Source of the DNA: Patescibacteria group bacterium UBA6489
GTDB lineage: Bacteria > Patescibacteriota > Gracilibacteria > BD1-5 > UBA6164
Direction of reading: 5' to 3'
Length of the DNA: 64,000 nucleotides
NCBI GenBank assembly: GCA_002435385.1
Contig: DJMN01000019.1
Coordinates: 1 to 64,000, forward strand
A model generated the notes under the pieces. The model was not told the origin of the DNA. It saw only the letters and a list, made by a program, of their open reading frames with translations, and searched no databases. A program made the translations under genes and the position numbers. This document shows positions 33,234 through 44,975 of this stretch, in pieces; position 1 is the first letter of the stretch, and the number at the start of each line of letters is the position of its first letter.

Positions 33234-33551
33234 TTAATTATTGTTTGATTCATTGTTGCTTCATGATATTTCATCTGAAGTTTCTTTATCATCTTCTTCC
33301 TTTTCGGCTGTTTCTGTTTTTATAGATATGTAAAAATACTTTCTAAATACTAAAGTTATAAATAGTACAAAAACTATTATTACTATTTGTATCTGTGCAA
33401 AAATAGGATTATCAAAACTCTGTATTTCTTTTCAAAGGATATCTAAAACTAGAGGATACACAAAAGAAAATACAAGAGACAAAAAAAGTACATATAGAAT
33501 GAAAAATACTATATTTATCAAAAATCTAACTCCTAAAGGTAATTCTTTCAT
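33234..33551 (-). CDS. small membrane protein inside the atp operon
   Basis: 105 residues: two hydrophobic segments (about 8-32 and 50-68) and an acidic, Asn-rich tail. It starts 18 bases after atpG and is followed 18 bases later by the zinc-ribbon gene, so it is within the atp transcript. No family recognised. It could be an extra ATP synthase assembly or regulatory factor. Confidence 0.6.
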
Positions 33552-33569
33552 AAAAATAATAAATTAATA

Positions 33570-34487
33570 CTACATATCTTTTAAAGATTCTACTCAAGCA
33601 ACTATTTCAGAAACCTCTTTTGTAATCATAGCTTGTCTCGCATTGTTATACTTTAGTGTAAGTGCTCATGCTATTTTTTTTGCATTGTCTTTAGCACTCT
33701 TCATCGCCATCATACGAGCAGAGTGTTCAGATGCCTTTGCCTCAATTACTATATCATAAAACATCATATCTAAAATCATAGGAACAACTTTTAGAGCAAT
33801 AGTATCTATACTTGGCTCTATTATATACTCTAAATCTTTCTCTGATATTATTTTTTGTTCTTCTTCTAGATTAAATCCTTCTCCAGCAATATTTTTTAGA
33901 TATCTCTTAATTCTTTCATCATCTATAGGTAAAAAACCTCTAGCCATAGGAATTTGTTTTATACTGTTTACATAGTAGTTATAAAACACTACTACTTTGT
34001 TATATTTTCAAGATAAAAAGCTTTCATAAATAACAGATGTAATATTTTTTGTAAAAAGTGGGTCTACTATGTCAGAGAAATCTTGAGAGAAATCTGCTAT
34101 AAGGTTATTCCCTGTTTTTACTATAAATAAGGCTGCTTTTTTTCAAACTGTTATATAATCCATCTCTTCATCTCAATGAGTATTTACATATTCATTAACT
34201 TTTTTCATTACATTTATGTTGTATCCTCAACAAAGTCACTTGTTTGAAGTTATAACTATTCATAAAGTTTTTCATTTTCATTTTTTCTTAAAGAAAGGAA
34301 AATCCTTAAAGAAATCTCCTAATTTTAGGAAAATTTTTAAGACTTCTACAACAAAATCTTTCTTTTCTAAAGCTAATTCTTGAGCTTTTTTCATCTTTAC
34401 TGTTGAAATAAGCTCCATAGCTTTAGTTATCTTTCAAGTATTTTCAATAGAAGTTATCTTTCTTTTTATTTCTTTAGCATTTGACAT
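33570..34487 (-). CDS. atpG: ATP synthase gamma subunit
   Basis: 305 residues. The N-terminal helix (EIKRKITSIENTGKITKAMELIS) and the C-terminal helix (ALTLKYNNARQAMITKEVSEI) form the central shaft; GIVITSNKGLCGGYN is the conserved Rossmann-like part. Normal gene order after atpA. Confidence 0.95.
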
Positions 34488-34516
34488 AAAACAGTATAAA
34501 ATAACAAATAATAATC

Positions 34517-36025
34517 TTATGACCTAATTAACTGCACAACTTTTTTAATTATTTCTATTAATTTTTTCTCAGAGTCTTCTGACATAACTTTCTGACTTCT
34601 TATGTCTTTTATTATTTCTTTATTTTCATCTAAGGCTGCATATAAATTAGATTCAGCTTCCAAAATTTGATTTAATGGTACATTATCAAAGTATCATTTA
34701 GCTCAAGCGTATATTGCACAAACTTGTTTACTTGCTTCTATTGGAGAACTTTTTCCCTGTTTTATAAGTTCCATCATTCTTTCTCATCTTTCTAGTTGCC
34801 TTCTTGTTGCTTCGTCTAAATCTGATGCAAATTGAGAAAATGCTGCTAATTCTCTGTATTGAGCTAAATCAAGTTTCAAATTACCAGCAACTTTTTTCAT
34901 TGCTTTCATTTGTGCTGCTCATCAAACTCTTGATACACTAAGTCATACATTAATAGCTGGTTTCTGTCCACTATTAAATAAGTCTGAATCTAAAAATATT
35001 TGTCAGTCAGTAATAGATATTACATTTGTAGGAATATAAGCAGATACATCTCAAGCTTGTGTTTCTATTATAGGGAGAGCTGTTAAACTTCAGCTTCAAA
35101 GGGCTTCACTTAATTTAGCAGATCTTTCAAGTAATCTTGAGTGTAAGTAGAATACATCTCAAGGATAAGCCTCTCTTCATGGTGGTCTTCTAAGTAGTAA
35201 TGACATCTCTCTGTAAGCAGTAGCCTGTTTACTTAAATCATCATATATTATAAGAGCATGTTTTCAATTAAGCATAAAGTACTCAGCCATAGCACATCAT
35301 GCATATGGTGCTAAGTATTGCATAGATGCTAAATCTGATGCTCATGCTGAAACTACTATAGTATAATCCATAGCTCATGCTTCTTTTAATTCTTCAACTA
35401 TTCTTGAAACTTTTCATTCTTTTTGTCAGATTGCTACATAAACACATATCATATCTTGTCATTTTTGATTCAATATAGTGTCAATAGCTACTTGGGTTTT
35501 ACCTGTTTGCCTGTCTCAAATGATAAGTTCTCTTTGTCATCTACCAATTGGAACAAGTGAGTCAATTGCTTTTATCCCAGTTTCCATAGGTTCGTGAACA
35601 GATTTTCTTGACATAACTCACGCCGCTACTCTTTCTACTGGATAAAATTGTTTAGTTTTTACTTCTCATAATCAATCTATTGGATTTCAAAGAGAATCAA
35701 CAACTCTTCCTATAAGTTCTTCTCAAACTGGAACTTCTAGAATTCTTTTAGTTGCTTTTACTTTTTCTCATTCCTTTACTGATTCAAATCATGATAAAAT
35801 AACTACTCAAACAAAATGCTCTTCTAAATTTAAAGCTACTCAACTTGCTCAAGAGTCAAATTCTACAACTTCATTATAGGAAACTCCTCTCAAACCAGAT
35901 ACTTTAGCTACTCAGTCTCATAAGTAAAATACTTCTCATATATTTTCTACTTCTGGGTTTAGGTCAGTAGAATCTATTTTAGTTTCGATTTCACTTATAA
36001 GGTTGTTTAATAAATCATTTGACAT
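34517..36025 (-). CDS. atpA: ATP synthase alpha subunit
   Basis: 502 residues. P-loop GDRQTGKT, then the [32 protein letters not shown] region and SVSRVGGAAQ. Non-catalytic nucleotide-binding subunit of F1. Full length; several conserved glycines are UGA. Confidence 0.97.
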
Positions 36026-36036
36026 ACTAAGCAAAA

Positions 36037-36396
36037 TTAATAATTTAAACTGTTTTTTATTTTGTTTTCAACCCTATTATAACTAATATCAACCATATCA
36101 TCATCAAAATAAACTCTTATTCATCATTTCATAGTACCAACTTTTTTAAATTCTATATCTTCTTTGTTTGGTTTTATATTGAAAACTTTTTCATAGGCTT
36201 TAAACGATTTTTCATAAGCCAATTCTTCACTAATTCAAGGAAAAAATTCAACCAACAATTGAGGTTTATCAGATAAACCTCTTTTAAATAATTTTTCTCA
36301 TCTTTTACCTAAGTTTTTTCTCATAAAAGAATATTTTCTTAATGACTTAAGAATTTCTTTTAACTCAGAAACATTTAAATTTTCAATTGTTTTCAT
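36037..36396 (-). CDS. atpH: ATP synthase delta subunit, short form
   Basis: 119 residues, clearly shorter than the usual 170-180. The C-terminal signature GGIRVYFDDDMVDISYNRV matches the end of delta subunits (GG-[IVL]-...-D-x-S). The N-terminal helical bundle is reduced. It connects F1 to the stator b subunits. Position between atpF and atpA supports the call. Confidence 0.8.
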
Positions 36397-36404
36397 ATAA
36401 GTTT

Positions 36405-36878
36405 TTATATAGAATCAATACTTTTCTCTAGATAGTCTCTAGAGGCTTTTTCTTCATCAAAAAGTTTATTGTTTAATTTTAACGCTAAATCAACAACTTT
36501 TAATTTCATATCTTTTAACATAGAAAGTCTTTCTCTTTCTATTTCTTCTTTAGAAGATTTCATTACATTTTTTGCTTCTTCTTTAGCATCAGCGACTATA
36601 TCATTTCCTTTTTGTTTAGCTAAGTTTTCAGCTTCTGCGATTAATTCGTTTCACCTTTCTTTAGCAACTAATAAAATTTGCTCTTTTTCATCATTAGCAT
36701 TTTTTATAAGTTCATCTATGTGATTATAGTCTTTTTCTAGTTTTTTATGTCTTTTTTCCCGTTTATCAAGATATGTTAAATATGGCTTAAATAAAAACTT
36801 ATTTAAAATCCATAATATAATTATTATCAAGATAAACTGTACAACAAAAGCACTAGGATCAACAAACTTTAAATCCAT
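36405..36878 (-). CDS. atpF: ATP synthase b subunit
   Basis: 157 residues: one N-terminal membrane helix (about 10-30, FVVQFILIIIILWILNKFLF) and a long charged coiled coil. Peripheral stalk. Starts with MDLKFVDPSAF. Confidence 0.92.
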
Positions 36879-36910
36879 AAAATTTTAATTAAAAATCGTA
36901 AAAATTCGTT

Positions 36911-37144
36911 TTATAGAGCAAAACCAATTATAAGAGCAACTACTAAAGCATAGATAGCTATTGCTTCAGCAAACGCCATACCGAATACAGCTAAACCTTG
37001 TATTTTACTACTAGCTTCTGGATTTCTACCTACAGCTTGTAAAGCTGATTTTCCAATACCCATAATCGCAATAGCTGGTCATACAGCTCCTATTGCTATA
37101 GTAAAAGCCATAGCTAACATTTTTACTGCCTCTATATTTTCCAT
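36911..37144 (-). CDS. atpE: ATP synthase c subunit
   Basis: 77 residues, two helices with the RNPEA loop. The ion-binding carboxylate is in FAEAIAIYALVVALI. The Na+-type signature (Gln in helix 1 and Glu-Ser/Thr in helix 2) is absent, so a proton-driven ring is more likely. One glycine (GAVGPAIA) is UGA. Confidence 0.93.
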
Positions 37145-37223
37145 AATATATACAAATTAAAATATAAAAATAAAAATGGAGAAGAAAAATTTGAAAGAAA
37201 TTTTTCTTCCTACATTTTTATTT

Positions 37224-38081
37224 TTAGTGTTCTTCTTTAGCCCCCTTAAAATATGCTATCATCAATCATGCAAATACTGCTGCTTGTACAAGTGATACAA
37301 ATAATTCAAAAAACCAAAAGGGTAAACTAACTAATCTTCAAATTTGAAACATTGATTCAGTAGCCATTGATAATAAGTATAATACAACTCACAATAGTAT
37401 TGCTCAGGCAAATATGTTACCAAAAAGCCTTAAAGATAAAGATAACATTGTAGAGACTAATCATAAAGTGTGTAACCATCAAACAAAAACATTTACAAAT
37501 TTTTCCATAAGGTTTTTTCATGAAAAGTGAAACAAGTATGATTTTGCTGTTTTAAATATTCAATGAGTTTTTGAAGATATTACTAGAGTAGAAATAACAG
37601 TTAATAAGGCTAAAGATAATGTAGTATTAAGATCACTATTCATTGGTCTAATGTAAATGAAAAGATCTTCTGATATAGATGAAGCCAACCAGTCAATAAC
37701 AATTCAAAAAACATTACCAAATAAAATAATTGTAAATATACCTATCACCATAGGAAAAAAATTTTTCGCATCTTCCTTATTTCCAAAAGCATCTGTTAAA
37801 TAATTATATGCTGCCTCCATATAAGTAATCAGCATCAACTTAAGTCTAGTTCTTTTCTTTGACTTCAATGCACTATTTCAAAAGAATGAAAATATTATAA
37901 CAAATATTAAAAATATAAATGTAGTAACATTTGTATTTGAAATAAAAGTGTTATCAGATATTTTCTCTCATTGTATAGCTGGAATATGTGGTCCATGGTG
38001 AACTTCAGTGTGACTTTCCTCAGCATGAGTAGTAGTCTCAAGTTCACTATCAGTAGTATGTTCTATTTGGTTTTCTTTCAT
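37224..38081 (-). CDS. atpB: ATP synthase a subunit
   Basis: 285 residues. The N-terminal 45 residues are hydrophilic and His/Glu-rich, then five to six membrane helices. SLSLRLFGNIFAG carries the essential Arg of the a subunit. It forms the proton channel with the c ring. Its start overlaps the end of the upstream small membrane gene by 19 bases. Confidence 0.93.
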
Positions 38082-38284
38082 TGTTCAATTTGGTTTAGTT
38101 CTTTAAAGGTTTTTCTTCAGTAAAAAAACATTATAACCATAAAAGGTATTATTGAAACTAGTACGAAAATTAGCTTAAACTTCACGTTTGTTTCAAAAAT
38201 CGCATCAAGTATATGTCAAACAAGCAAAAAAGCAAGTAAATTTACTAAGATTATTATGGTTATATTTATGAAAATTTTCTTCAA
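38063..38284 (-). CDS. AtpI/AtpZ-like small membrane protein
   Basis: 73 residues with two hydrophobic helices and a GHILDAIFETNVKFK segment between them, the layout of AtpZ/AtpI proteins (G-x-x-L-D ... T). These aid c-ring assembly or Mg2+/Ca2+ supply and sit at the head of atp operons, as here. The only start is TTG at 38284, which is uncertain. Confidence 0.6.
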
Positions 38285-38329
38285 AATATTTTATTTAAAA
38301 ATAATTAACTTTGTCAATAGAATATATTT

Positions 38330-39847
38330 CTAACAATCACAATTACACTCTAACATATTTGGTTTTCTAATCCATTTTTTAAATATTTCTTTTACTTCTT
38401 CATCTCTCATCTTTTGAAATAGATAATCTATAACACCATATTCAATCTTTCTTTTTGTGTCTATAGAGAAGTTTGGATAAACTGTTCCTCTCATTTTATA
38501 GTTATAAATAGGACAAACTCCCATATATGGCTTATAAACACTATCTTCATATCAAGGCATTCAGTCTAAAGTTGATGATTCCACCATTATATTTGTGGTT
38601 TCACTTGTTATCATATCTATATATGTTTCTTTAGGATTTCCTTCAATTTTTCATATCTTAAAATCCTCTATTCACATTCTGGATAACATTCTTCATTCAT
38701 CACATGTGTAGATATTTCAATTATAATGATATGCAACTTGTCATATTCCAGCTCAACAAGGTGATCTATCATCTAAGAAGTTTGGATCTGCTGGACTCAT
38801 TATCTTTGAAAGAAATATAAATGAATATTGCTCCCTAAGCAATGTTCAGCTTTTATTTATTTCTATAATATAATCTAGTGTTTTTTTATAAAAATCTAAA
38901 TATTCTTCTGATGTGTATCATAACTCTTCTATTTCTGCTGCTGCGAAACCATAAGGATTTAGAGGTCTAATAAAGATTCAATCTAATCCATTTTCAACAT
39001 AAGCATCTATAACTTCTTTCCGTCTCTCTATAGTCTTTTTAGTTGTTGTTAATATTGCTCATATTTTTTGATTGTATCAATTTACTTTTTTAAATTCTTC
39101 ATCTTTTGAATAGATTTCATTTATTTTCTTTATCCATTTGATAGCATTTTTATGAGAATTTCATCATTTGTATACTCTGTTAAAATTATGTGTTTCCTCA
39201 TCTCAATCTAAAGATGTTGCTATGTTTACATTTTTTTCTAACAAGTATTCTAATTTTTCATCTGTCATAAGAGATAGGTTTGAAACTAGACGATAGCTTA
39301 TTCATTTTCAAATTGCTTCTGATTTTTGATTAGCATATTCTATAGTAAATTTAATTATATCCCAATTAGCTAGTGGTTCTCATCATTGGAACTCGATAAC
39401 TATATCTTTTGCTGTTGAATAAAACATAGTATCTATTACTCATCTTGCTGTTTCTTCTGTCATATTATATCCTTCACTTTTTATTGGAACTGCTGCTGCA
39501 TGACAATATTTACATTTGTGGTCACAGTTTAGTGTTACTACCATTATATGTAATACTGGTCAAAATGCTATGTAATTATTTTTTAGTCAATATTCAAATT
39601 TATAGTCATCTTTGTAGTATTGTGTATCTTTGAAGAATTTTTTAATGTTTAATTCTTTTTTCTTTTCTTCTGATAAGTTTTCTCATCACTTTATGAAGTC
39701 TTGAAATTCTTGGTTTGATAAATATGAATATGCTCATAAATCATTTGTAATAAGCATAGTATCTTTATCTAGTCTTTTGAATCTAAAGTATCATACTTTT
39801 TTTCAATCAAATTTTTTTATAATTTCTTTTGATAGTAGTTTTGTCAT
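38330..39847 (-). CDS. radical SAM enzyme, HxsB-like
   Basis: 505 residues. The N-terminal 100 residues (YFRFKRL ... TNDLGAYSYLSNQEFQDF) resemble the leader domain of HxsB, the radical SAM maturase of the His-Xaa-Ser system. The 4Fe-4S motif is C108-x3-C112-x2-C115, followed by FQGGEPL. Extra Cys residues near 370-400 (CGAGIGQ, YTCDEGRM) and at the very end (LECNCDC) suggest SPASM-type auxiliary clusters. It is 10 bases downstream of a small HxsD-like gene. It probably modifies a peptide; the target is unknown. Confidence 0.78.
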
Positions 39848-39857
39848 AAATATTTTT

Positions 39858-40049
39858 TTAACATTCTAAATAAATAGCATAGTTCATTAGTTCATTGAAC
39901 ACTTCTTCCCTATCTTCTTGTTCTCATGAGATTATTATTTCTTGTTTTTCTGGGTTATATTTTATATTTGCTATTTCTTCGAAATTTTCTATTGCTTGAT
40001 TAATAGTTTCGGCACTATAGAAGCTTCATATATTGTAAGTTGTTTGCAT
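39858..40049 (-). CDS. small HxsD-like protein
   Basis: 63 residues. YSAETINQAIENFEEIANIKYN followed by strand and helix (EEVFNELMNYAIYL) follows the short HxsD layout. It is directly upstream of the radical SAM gene and may act as a partner or recognition subunit, or even be the substrate. The family match is tentative. Confidence 0.5.
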
Positions 40050-40077
40050 TTTTTGCGTATTAGTTTTAATGTTTTTT

Positions 40078-40117
40078 ACCACCCCCTAACCCCCTCCTTG
40101 GTAAGGAGGGGGAAGAG
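40078..40117. repeat. GC-rich palindromic intergenic repeat
   Basis: ACCACCCCCTAACCCCCTCC and its palindromic arm TAAGGAGGGGG around a short centre. It is the same unit as 25940-25976 in the opposite orientation. It lies between the two HxsD-like genes. Confidence 0.85.
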
Positions 40118-40122
40118 GACAA

Positions 40123-40731
40123 TTATTTTTCAGTTTTTTTCTTGAAGTTTTCTTTAGCTTTTTTAGCTGCATCTATATTTAGTTTTACTTCTGGTTTTTG
40201 TTCTTCCTCTTGTTTAGACTCTTCTTCTATCTCTTTTAAGATTTTTTCTATTTCTTCTTCGTCTATTTTTAGCTCTGGGTCATTTTCTATTTCTTTTAGG
40301 ATTTCATCTATGTCTTTATCAAAATCTATTTGTCCTGAATCTCATCATGGTCAATCAAAATAATTATCCTCTGCTTGATCATATCATTTCCAATCATTTG
40401 GAAGTTCTGCTTCTCTAAGAGAATTTTGAATAGCGGATTTTATAACTTCATTTCTTATTTCTTTATTTTCTTGTGCTATAGTTGCTCTAAGTTGTGTATT
40501 TAGAAGTTCATCACTAAAGTCAGAGATTATATTTTCTAATTTATCTTTTACTCATGGTTTTAATGTGAATTGTAATACTAGGTTTTTATCTTCGTCTTCT
40601 TTAAAGAAAAAATATCACTTGTCTAAAAATAGATATGCTGTTCTAAGTATTATCTCTTTTGAATATATTTTATAGTCAATTAGAAGTTCAAACTTTTTTC
40701 ACTTTTTTGTTTCTTTTAAAAATTCTGTCAT
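40123..40731 (-). CDS. HxsD-like protein with acidic C-terminal extension
   Basis: 202 residues. Residues 20-105 fit the HxsD pattern: KIYSKEIILRTAYLFLDKGYF, then FSDELLNTQLRATIAQEN and IRNEVIKSAI. In His-Xaa-Ser systems HxsD works with HxsB and HxsC on the HxsA peptide. The C-terminal 90 residues are extra: a Gly/Asp-rich patch (FDGPGGDSGQIDFD) and a Lys/Glu coiled coil. No HxsC or His-x-Ser repeat peptide is seen nearby. Confidence 0.65.
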
Positions 40732-40880
40732 AAAAATGTGGTTAGTTTATAAGGTTTATTTTTAAGTATATAAAAAATTATGGAAGTTCAAATTTTTTTT
40801 ATAGAAAATAAGGTATTTTTTATTGCAAAGTTTAAAAGTAAATGTTACAATTGTATAAATTATATTTTATTTAGTTTAAA

Positions 40881-42608
40881 ATGACTATGGAAAGTTTTAA
40901 TTCCCTAAGTATAGAAGATAGAATAATAGAATTTAAGGAAAATAAATGAATAAATGATTTATTAGAATGGACTTTTTTATATGATTGAGCAAGTAAAAAA
41001 GAGTGAAGACCATATAATAAAACTTATTTTGAAGATATATGAGGAGTCTCATATAAGGATTTCAAAGAAAATAAAATAGGGTCTATTTTTTTAATAGAAA
41101 ATAAAACAAAATCTATTGTTTTAATAGAAACAGTTCAGAAAAAATTAAAATGATATATAGAGGAACTAAGGTTAATACAAGAAGAACTAAGAGAATGAGA
41201 TAATAATAATCCTAATAAAACTCAAATTGAGATTGAATGAATAGAGTCTATGATTACTTCAATAGAAACAGCTATACCAACTGGTCCTTTTGAACTTGAG
41301 AAAGCTTGAGGAGATATATGATTATCTAAACAAGAAAGAAATGATAATATAAAAGAAATTGAAAAGTGACAAGAAAAACTATACTGACCAAAAGTTTCAG
41401 AGGTCCCAGAAGAAACCAGCCTAACTCTAAATCTTATATGCAAAGAATTCACTAAAAACAAAAAGCATCTCAATGAAAAAGAGAGGAATGAATATGTAGG
41501 TTTTTATAAAAAATTAATAGCAGAATTAAAAGAATGAGGATATAAAGAAGATATTCCTGATATTGAAAACTATTTATATAAAGAACCTGAGAGAGATTCT
41601 TTTACAAAGAATATTCTAGAAAGGTTTAAAAACATTGAAATTCCAAGAGAAGATTTTATGCAAATATTACAGCTATATATTGATGCTCACGGATTATGAA
41701 TAAAAGTTGTTTTAGACCCTAATGTTAGTTCTATATATGACTCCCAAAATGAACTTTTAATACCTGAAAATAAATCTACAGAAACATATCGACTTGATCA
41801 AACATTATTCTTAAAAATACATGAGGTATGAACACATTACATAAATCAGAAAATAACTCAAAATGCATGAATTCAAGTTAGATGAGCATGAAATGTTGAA
41901 AAGGATGAATGAGAAGCAAAAATAAATGAGGGTACTTTTAAGTGATTTAAATTAGAAGATTTAAATGTAGTCTCTACATCTTTTCCAACCTCTCTTATGT
42001 GAGAGTTCCTTTCAGAAAAAGATCTTCAAAGGTTTATTGACTTAAGGATAAAACTCAATTCTGTTGGTTGAAAAAAAACTTGAGATATTGATAAAAATAG
42101 ATTCTTGAGATGCAAGAGATGATTACCTTTTTGATACAAATGAACTCAGAGAAAAGATTTATTGTATGGAAGAGGACAACGTAAAATTGTAAAAGCATTA
42201 TTGGACTGAAAAATTTCAATTATAGACCTTTATAAATGAAAATTCTCTCTAGAAGATATAGAGAGTTGAAAACTTGAAGGGGTAATAAAAGATGAGGATA
42301 TAATTTTTCCAATATTTTTCCCTGATATGCTTTTATTTTTAATGTCAAACAAAAAATTTACCCACAAGAATTTCGTAAATTATTTAAGTAAAAAATATAA
42401 ATGAATTATTCCTGAGGAGTATTTTGAAAAAATAGGGATAATAAAACTCAGTATTAAAGCAAAATTTATAGAGATTATGGAACTATTACCTAAAAATCTT
42501 TTAAACGAAATAAATGAAAATAGGAGAAAAAATAACAAAAGAGAAATAGTTAATAAAAGAATGGCTACAATTAGTGATAAATTTTCTATTCTAAATCAAA
42601 ACCAATAA
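40881..42608 (+). CDS. DUF1704-type zinc metallopeptidase
   Basis: 575 residues. HEVGTHYIN at about residue 313 is the H-E-x-x-x-H/TH motif of the DUF1704 (QEGLA-motif, MATCAP-like) family. Downstream, a TFKGFKLEDLNVVSTSFPTS region and a conserved FFPDMLLFLMS helix fit the family. Related eukaryotic proteins are tyrosine carboxypeptidases; bacterial function is unknown. The N-terminal 270 residues are helical and charged. It overlaps the convergent PH-domain gene by 23 bases. Confidence 0.75.
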
Positions 42609-43515
42609 GTATAGTTGCATCATATTCTTCTATCGCACTAAATTTTTTTGCTAGATAGTTATGAACCTCAAGTCATGGACTTGACGATACCGTTGATGGG
42701 AGGTTCAATTCATGAAAATTTACTGCAGGAAAAACCACCTTATTTCATAGTTTCAAAACTATTGCTGAGTCTGGATCTCTTAGATTAGAATCATGTGTAA
42801 CACAAAAAACTACCTGTTTCTTTATAGTTTCATAAACTCAATGATTTCTATCTTCTTCATGTTCGAAAATATATCTTCTATCACTATCATCTAACTCAAC
42901 AAGTTCTTTGATTCATCTAACATCTAATAATATTTTTTTTTGTTTCTCTAATATTTCTTTTTTAGTCAATCCTTTATTTTCTGTTTTTTTTTGTTGTAAT
43001 TTTTCTTCTTGTCATTGTTTTTCTTCATTAACTTGATTTCTCTGCTCTGGAGTCATTATGTAAAAATTGTTTACTATTTTATAGACTTCTGCTATATTTG
43101 GAATATATGAAGCTTCAAAGTCTCAATTTCAAGCTCCTGCACTACTTCTAGCAAAGAATGTACCATAGTTTAAAAAATAGTGTAATATATTATTTTTACT
43201 ATATGCTATATCTCTAATGTTTTCATAATATAATGCCATATTAAATCTTGAAAATATTCCATTTCTTGCCCTAATAACTATTTTTCTATTAGTTATTAGA
43301 AAATAACTTGTTTTCCAAAAAAAAAGTTTATATAAAAATACAAATATGAATGTAACTATTAAAAAAAGAGAAATATATAAATAGTTTTTAGTTGTAAAGT
43401 ACAGGACAACTAATCAAATAGATGCTATTGGTAAAAACCATCAAATTATTCACATAACCAGAATAATTTTGTGCTGATGTGTTTTATAAATTATTTTATC
43501 ATTAAAGTCTTGCAT
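42586..43515 (-). CDS. PH-like (YdbT/bPH2) membrane protein
   Basis: 309 residues: two N-terminal membrane helices (about 15-65) followed by TSYFLITNRKIVIRARNGIFSRF, the start of a bacterial PH domain as in YdbT/bPH2 proteins. The C-terminal half is a coiled coil plus an acidic module. Function unknown; such proteins may bind lipids or peptides at the membrane. Convergent with the DUF1704 gene. Confidence 0.65.
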
Positions 43516-43672
43516 AGTATTTTTTTATAATTTAATTTTAAATGATTATAGGAATTAAATTTTATAATTCAAATTGTATTGAATAATAAAAGAATACCTT
43601 TTATAGTATTCTTCTGCTTTCAATTGTATAACGAAACAAAATGATTTTTTAGCAAAACTGTAAATAGTCTTA

Positions 43673-44239
43673 TTAGTGAGATAATTTTTTTATTTCTCAT
43701 TTCAGTATCTGAAACTCTTTATTATAAAGAAGTGATGGTGTTTCTAATTCAGCATCTATGCAAAAATTTAACATAGATATTAGGTTTTTCTGGGTAGCAA
43801 ATGAGCCTATTCTCAAAAGTGAATTTATTAAGATTACATAATAATCACTATGACAAAGACTTAGAGCCTTCGCTATAAAGCCTATGTTTTTAGTTTTTCA
43901 AATTTGTTCGCAGATTCTTCTCTCTTGTATACAAAATTTCTGATCAAAAGACAATGTTGGATTTTGTTTCCTAAGATTATTGTATTCTTTAAGCATATGA
44001 AAAAGTCTTTTAGCGTAAATTTCTTCTGGTGATTCTGTCTTTTCTATATTAGATCTTAATTCTCAATCTATAATTTTCTGAATCAAGTTTCTAGCATCTG
44101 TTAACTCTTTAAATGCTTCTTCTGTTCCTCCTCTATCTGGATGCTTGTTTTTTGATTCTTTCCTAAATGCTCTTCATAAATCGCCCTCCGAGACTCAAGG
44201 TTTTACTCACAATATTTTATAGGCTTTTTCTTCGTTCAT
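43673..44239 (-). CDS. J-domain protein
   Basis: 188 residues. A short J domain at residues 3-55 has KHPDRGGTEEAFKELTDA with the essential His-Pro-Asp motif that stimulates Hsp70 ATPase. The rest is a helical, Cys-containing domain not seen in DnaJ itself, so it is probably a specialised co-chaperone. A small gene ends 10 bases upstream, suggesting an operon. Confidence 0.8.
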
Positions 44240-44249
44240 TTTTTCTTAT

Positions 44250-44540
44250 TTAACTAATAAATCAGTCAGTCATTAATTCTAATTCTCTTATTCTAACACT
44301 TGTTGCTTTCATAATTTTACCGAAATTTTCTGGAGATTTATTCCCCTTAATTATTTTATCAATAAGCTCCATACAAACCTGTGCAAATTCTTCCGCCCCA
44401 AGTTCTTTTCATAATGTTTCTAATTTCCTGGTAAAATCAGCGATCTGAACATCTTCTACTTTCATAATATTACTTTTCCCTTCACTACAATTTCCTACTC
44501 ATTTTCAAGTTGATTCATCCATAAATACTTTTCAATTCAT
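44250..44540 (-). CDS. small hypothetical protein upstream of the J-domain gene
   Basis: 96 residues, soluble, predicted helical, with a UGA-rich start (MNGKVFMDESTGKGVG). Ten bases separate it from the J-domain gene, so the products may act together. Not recognised. Confidence 0.55.
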
Positions 44541-44565
44541 AATTGATACATATAAAAAAATAAAA

Positions 44566-44606
44566 AATACATTTCCATAAAATGGATTATATGTATTTCT
44601 TGCTCC
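44566..44606 (-). terminator. probable terminator of the small membrane gene
   Basis: AAATACAT and ATGTATTT flank CCATAAAATGG in an imperfect hairpin, with A-rich sequence on the low side that gives a T run for minus transcripts. Confidence 0.45.
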
Positions 44607-44655
44607 TTGTCAAAGAAGATTTACGAAAACTCACTCTCTACTTTCCTTACATAAA

Positions 44656-44802
44656 TTATGTAAGTGCTACTGTAGAAGAAAAAGCTATAACTGAAACTAT
44701 TATCATAAAAATTGCTAAGTTTCTTAGAGTGTTATTTTTTTTCTTCATTGAGATTGTTAATAATACTACAGATAATATTAATGCGATTGATGGATAAATC
44801 AT
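44656..44802 (-). CDS. small two-helix membrane protein
   Basis: 48 residues: two hydrophobic segments joined by a basic turn (SMKKKNNTLRN). A plus-strand frame also crosses this region, but the minus-strand product has the hydrophobic pattern of a real membrane protein. Not recognised. Confidence 0.45.
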   Translation of the reverse strand: MIYPSIALILSVVLLTISMKKKNNTLRNLAIFMIIVSVIAFSSTVALT

Positions 44803-44975
44803 AATAGAGAAGTTAATTTTAAATTATTAGTGATTTTAATTATAATTTTTTTTAAATCAAAAGAAACTAGTATTTTTTATATACTTAAGTTTATTCTTAT
44901 TTTTAAAATCTTTTTATTAAAAAATATTTTTTTATAATATATTCAATAAATAATATTTTCCAACTAAATATAAAA

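Noticed and set aside
36911..37144. Na+-dependent c ring
   Set aside because: The Gln and Ser/Thr ligands of Na+-type c subunits are missing.
39858..40049. PqqD-like RRE protein
   Set aside because: The order of strands and helices fits HxsD better, and the neighbour is HxsB-like.
44582..44797. Plus-strand gene of 71 residues
   Set aside because: The opposite strand encodes a more convincing two-helix membrane protein and the plus frame contains a terminator-like hairpin.
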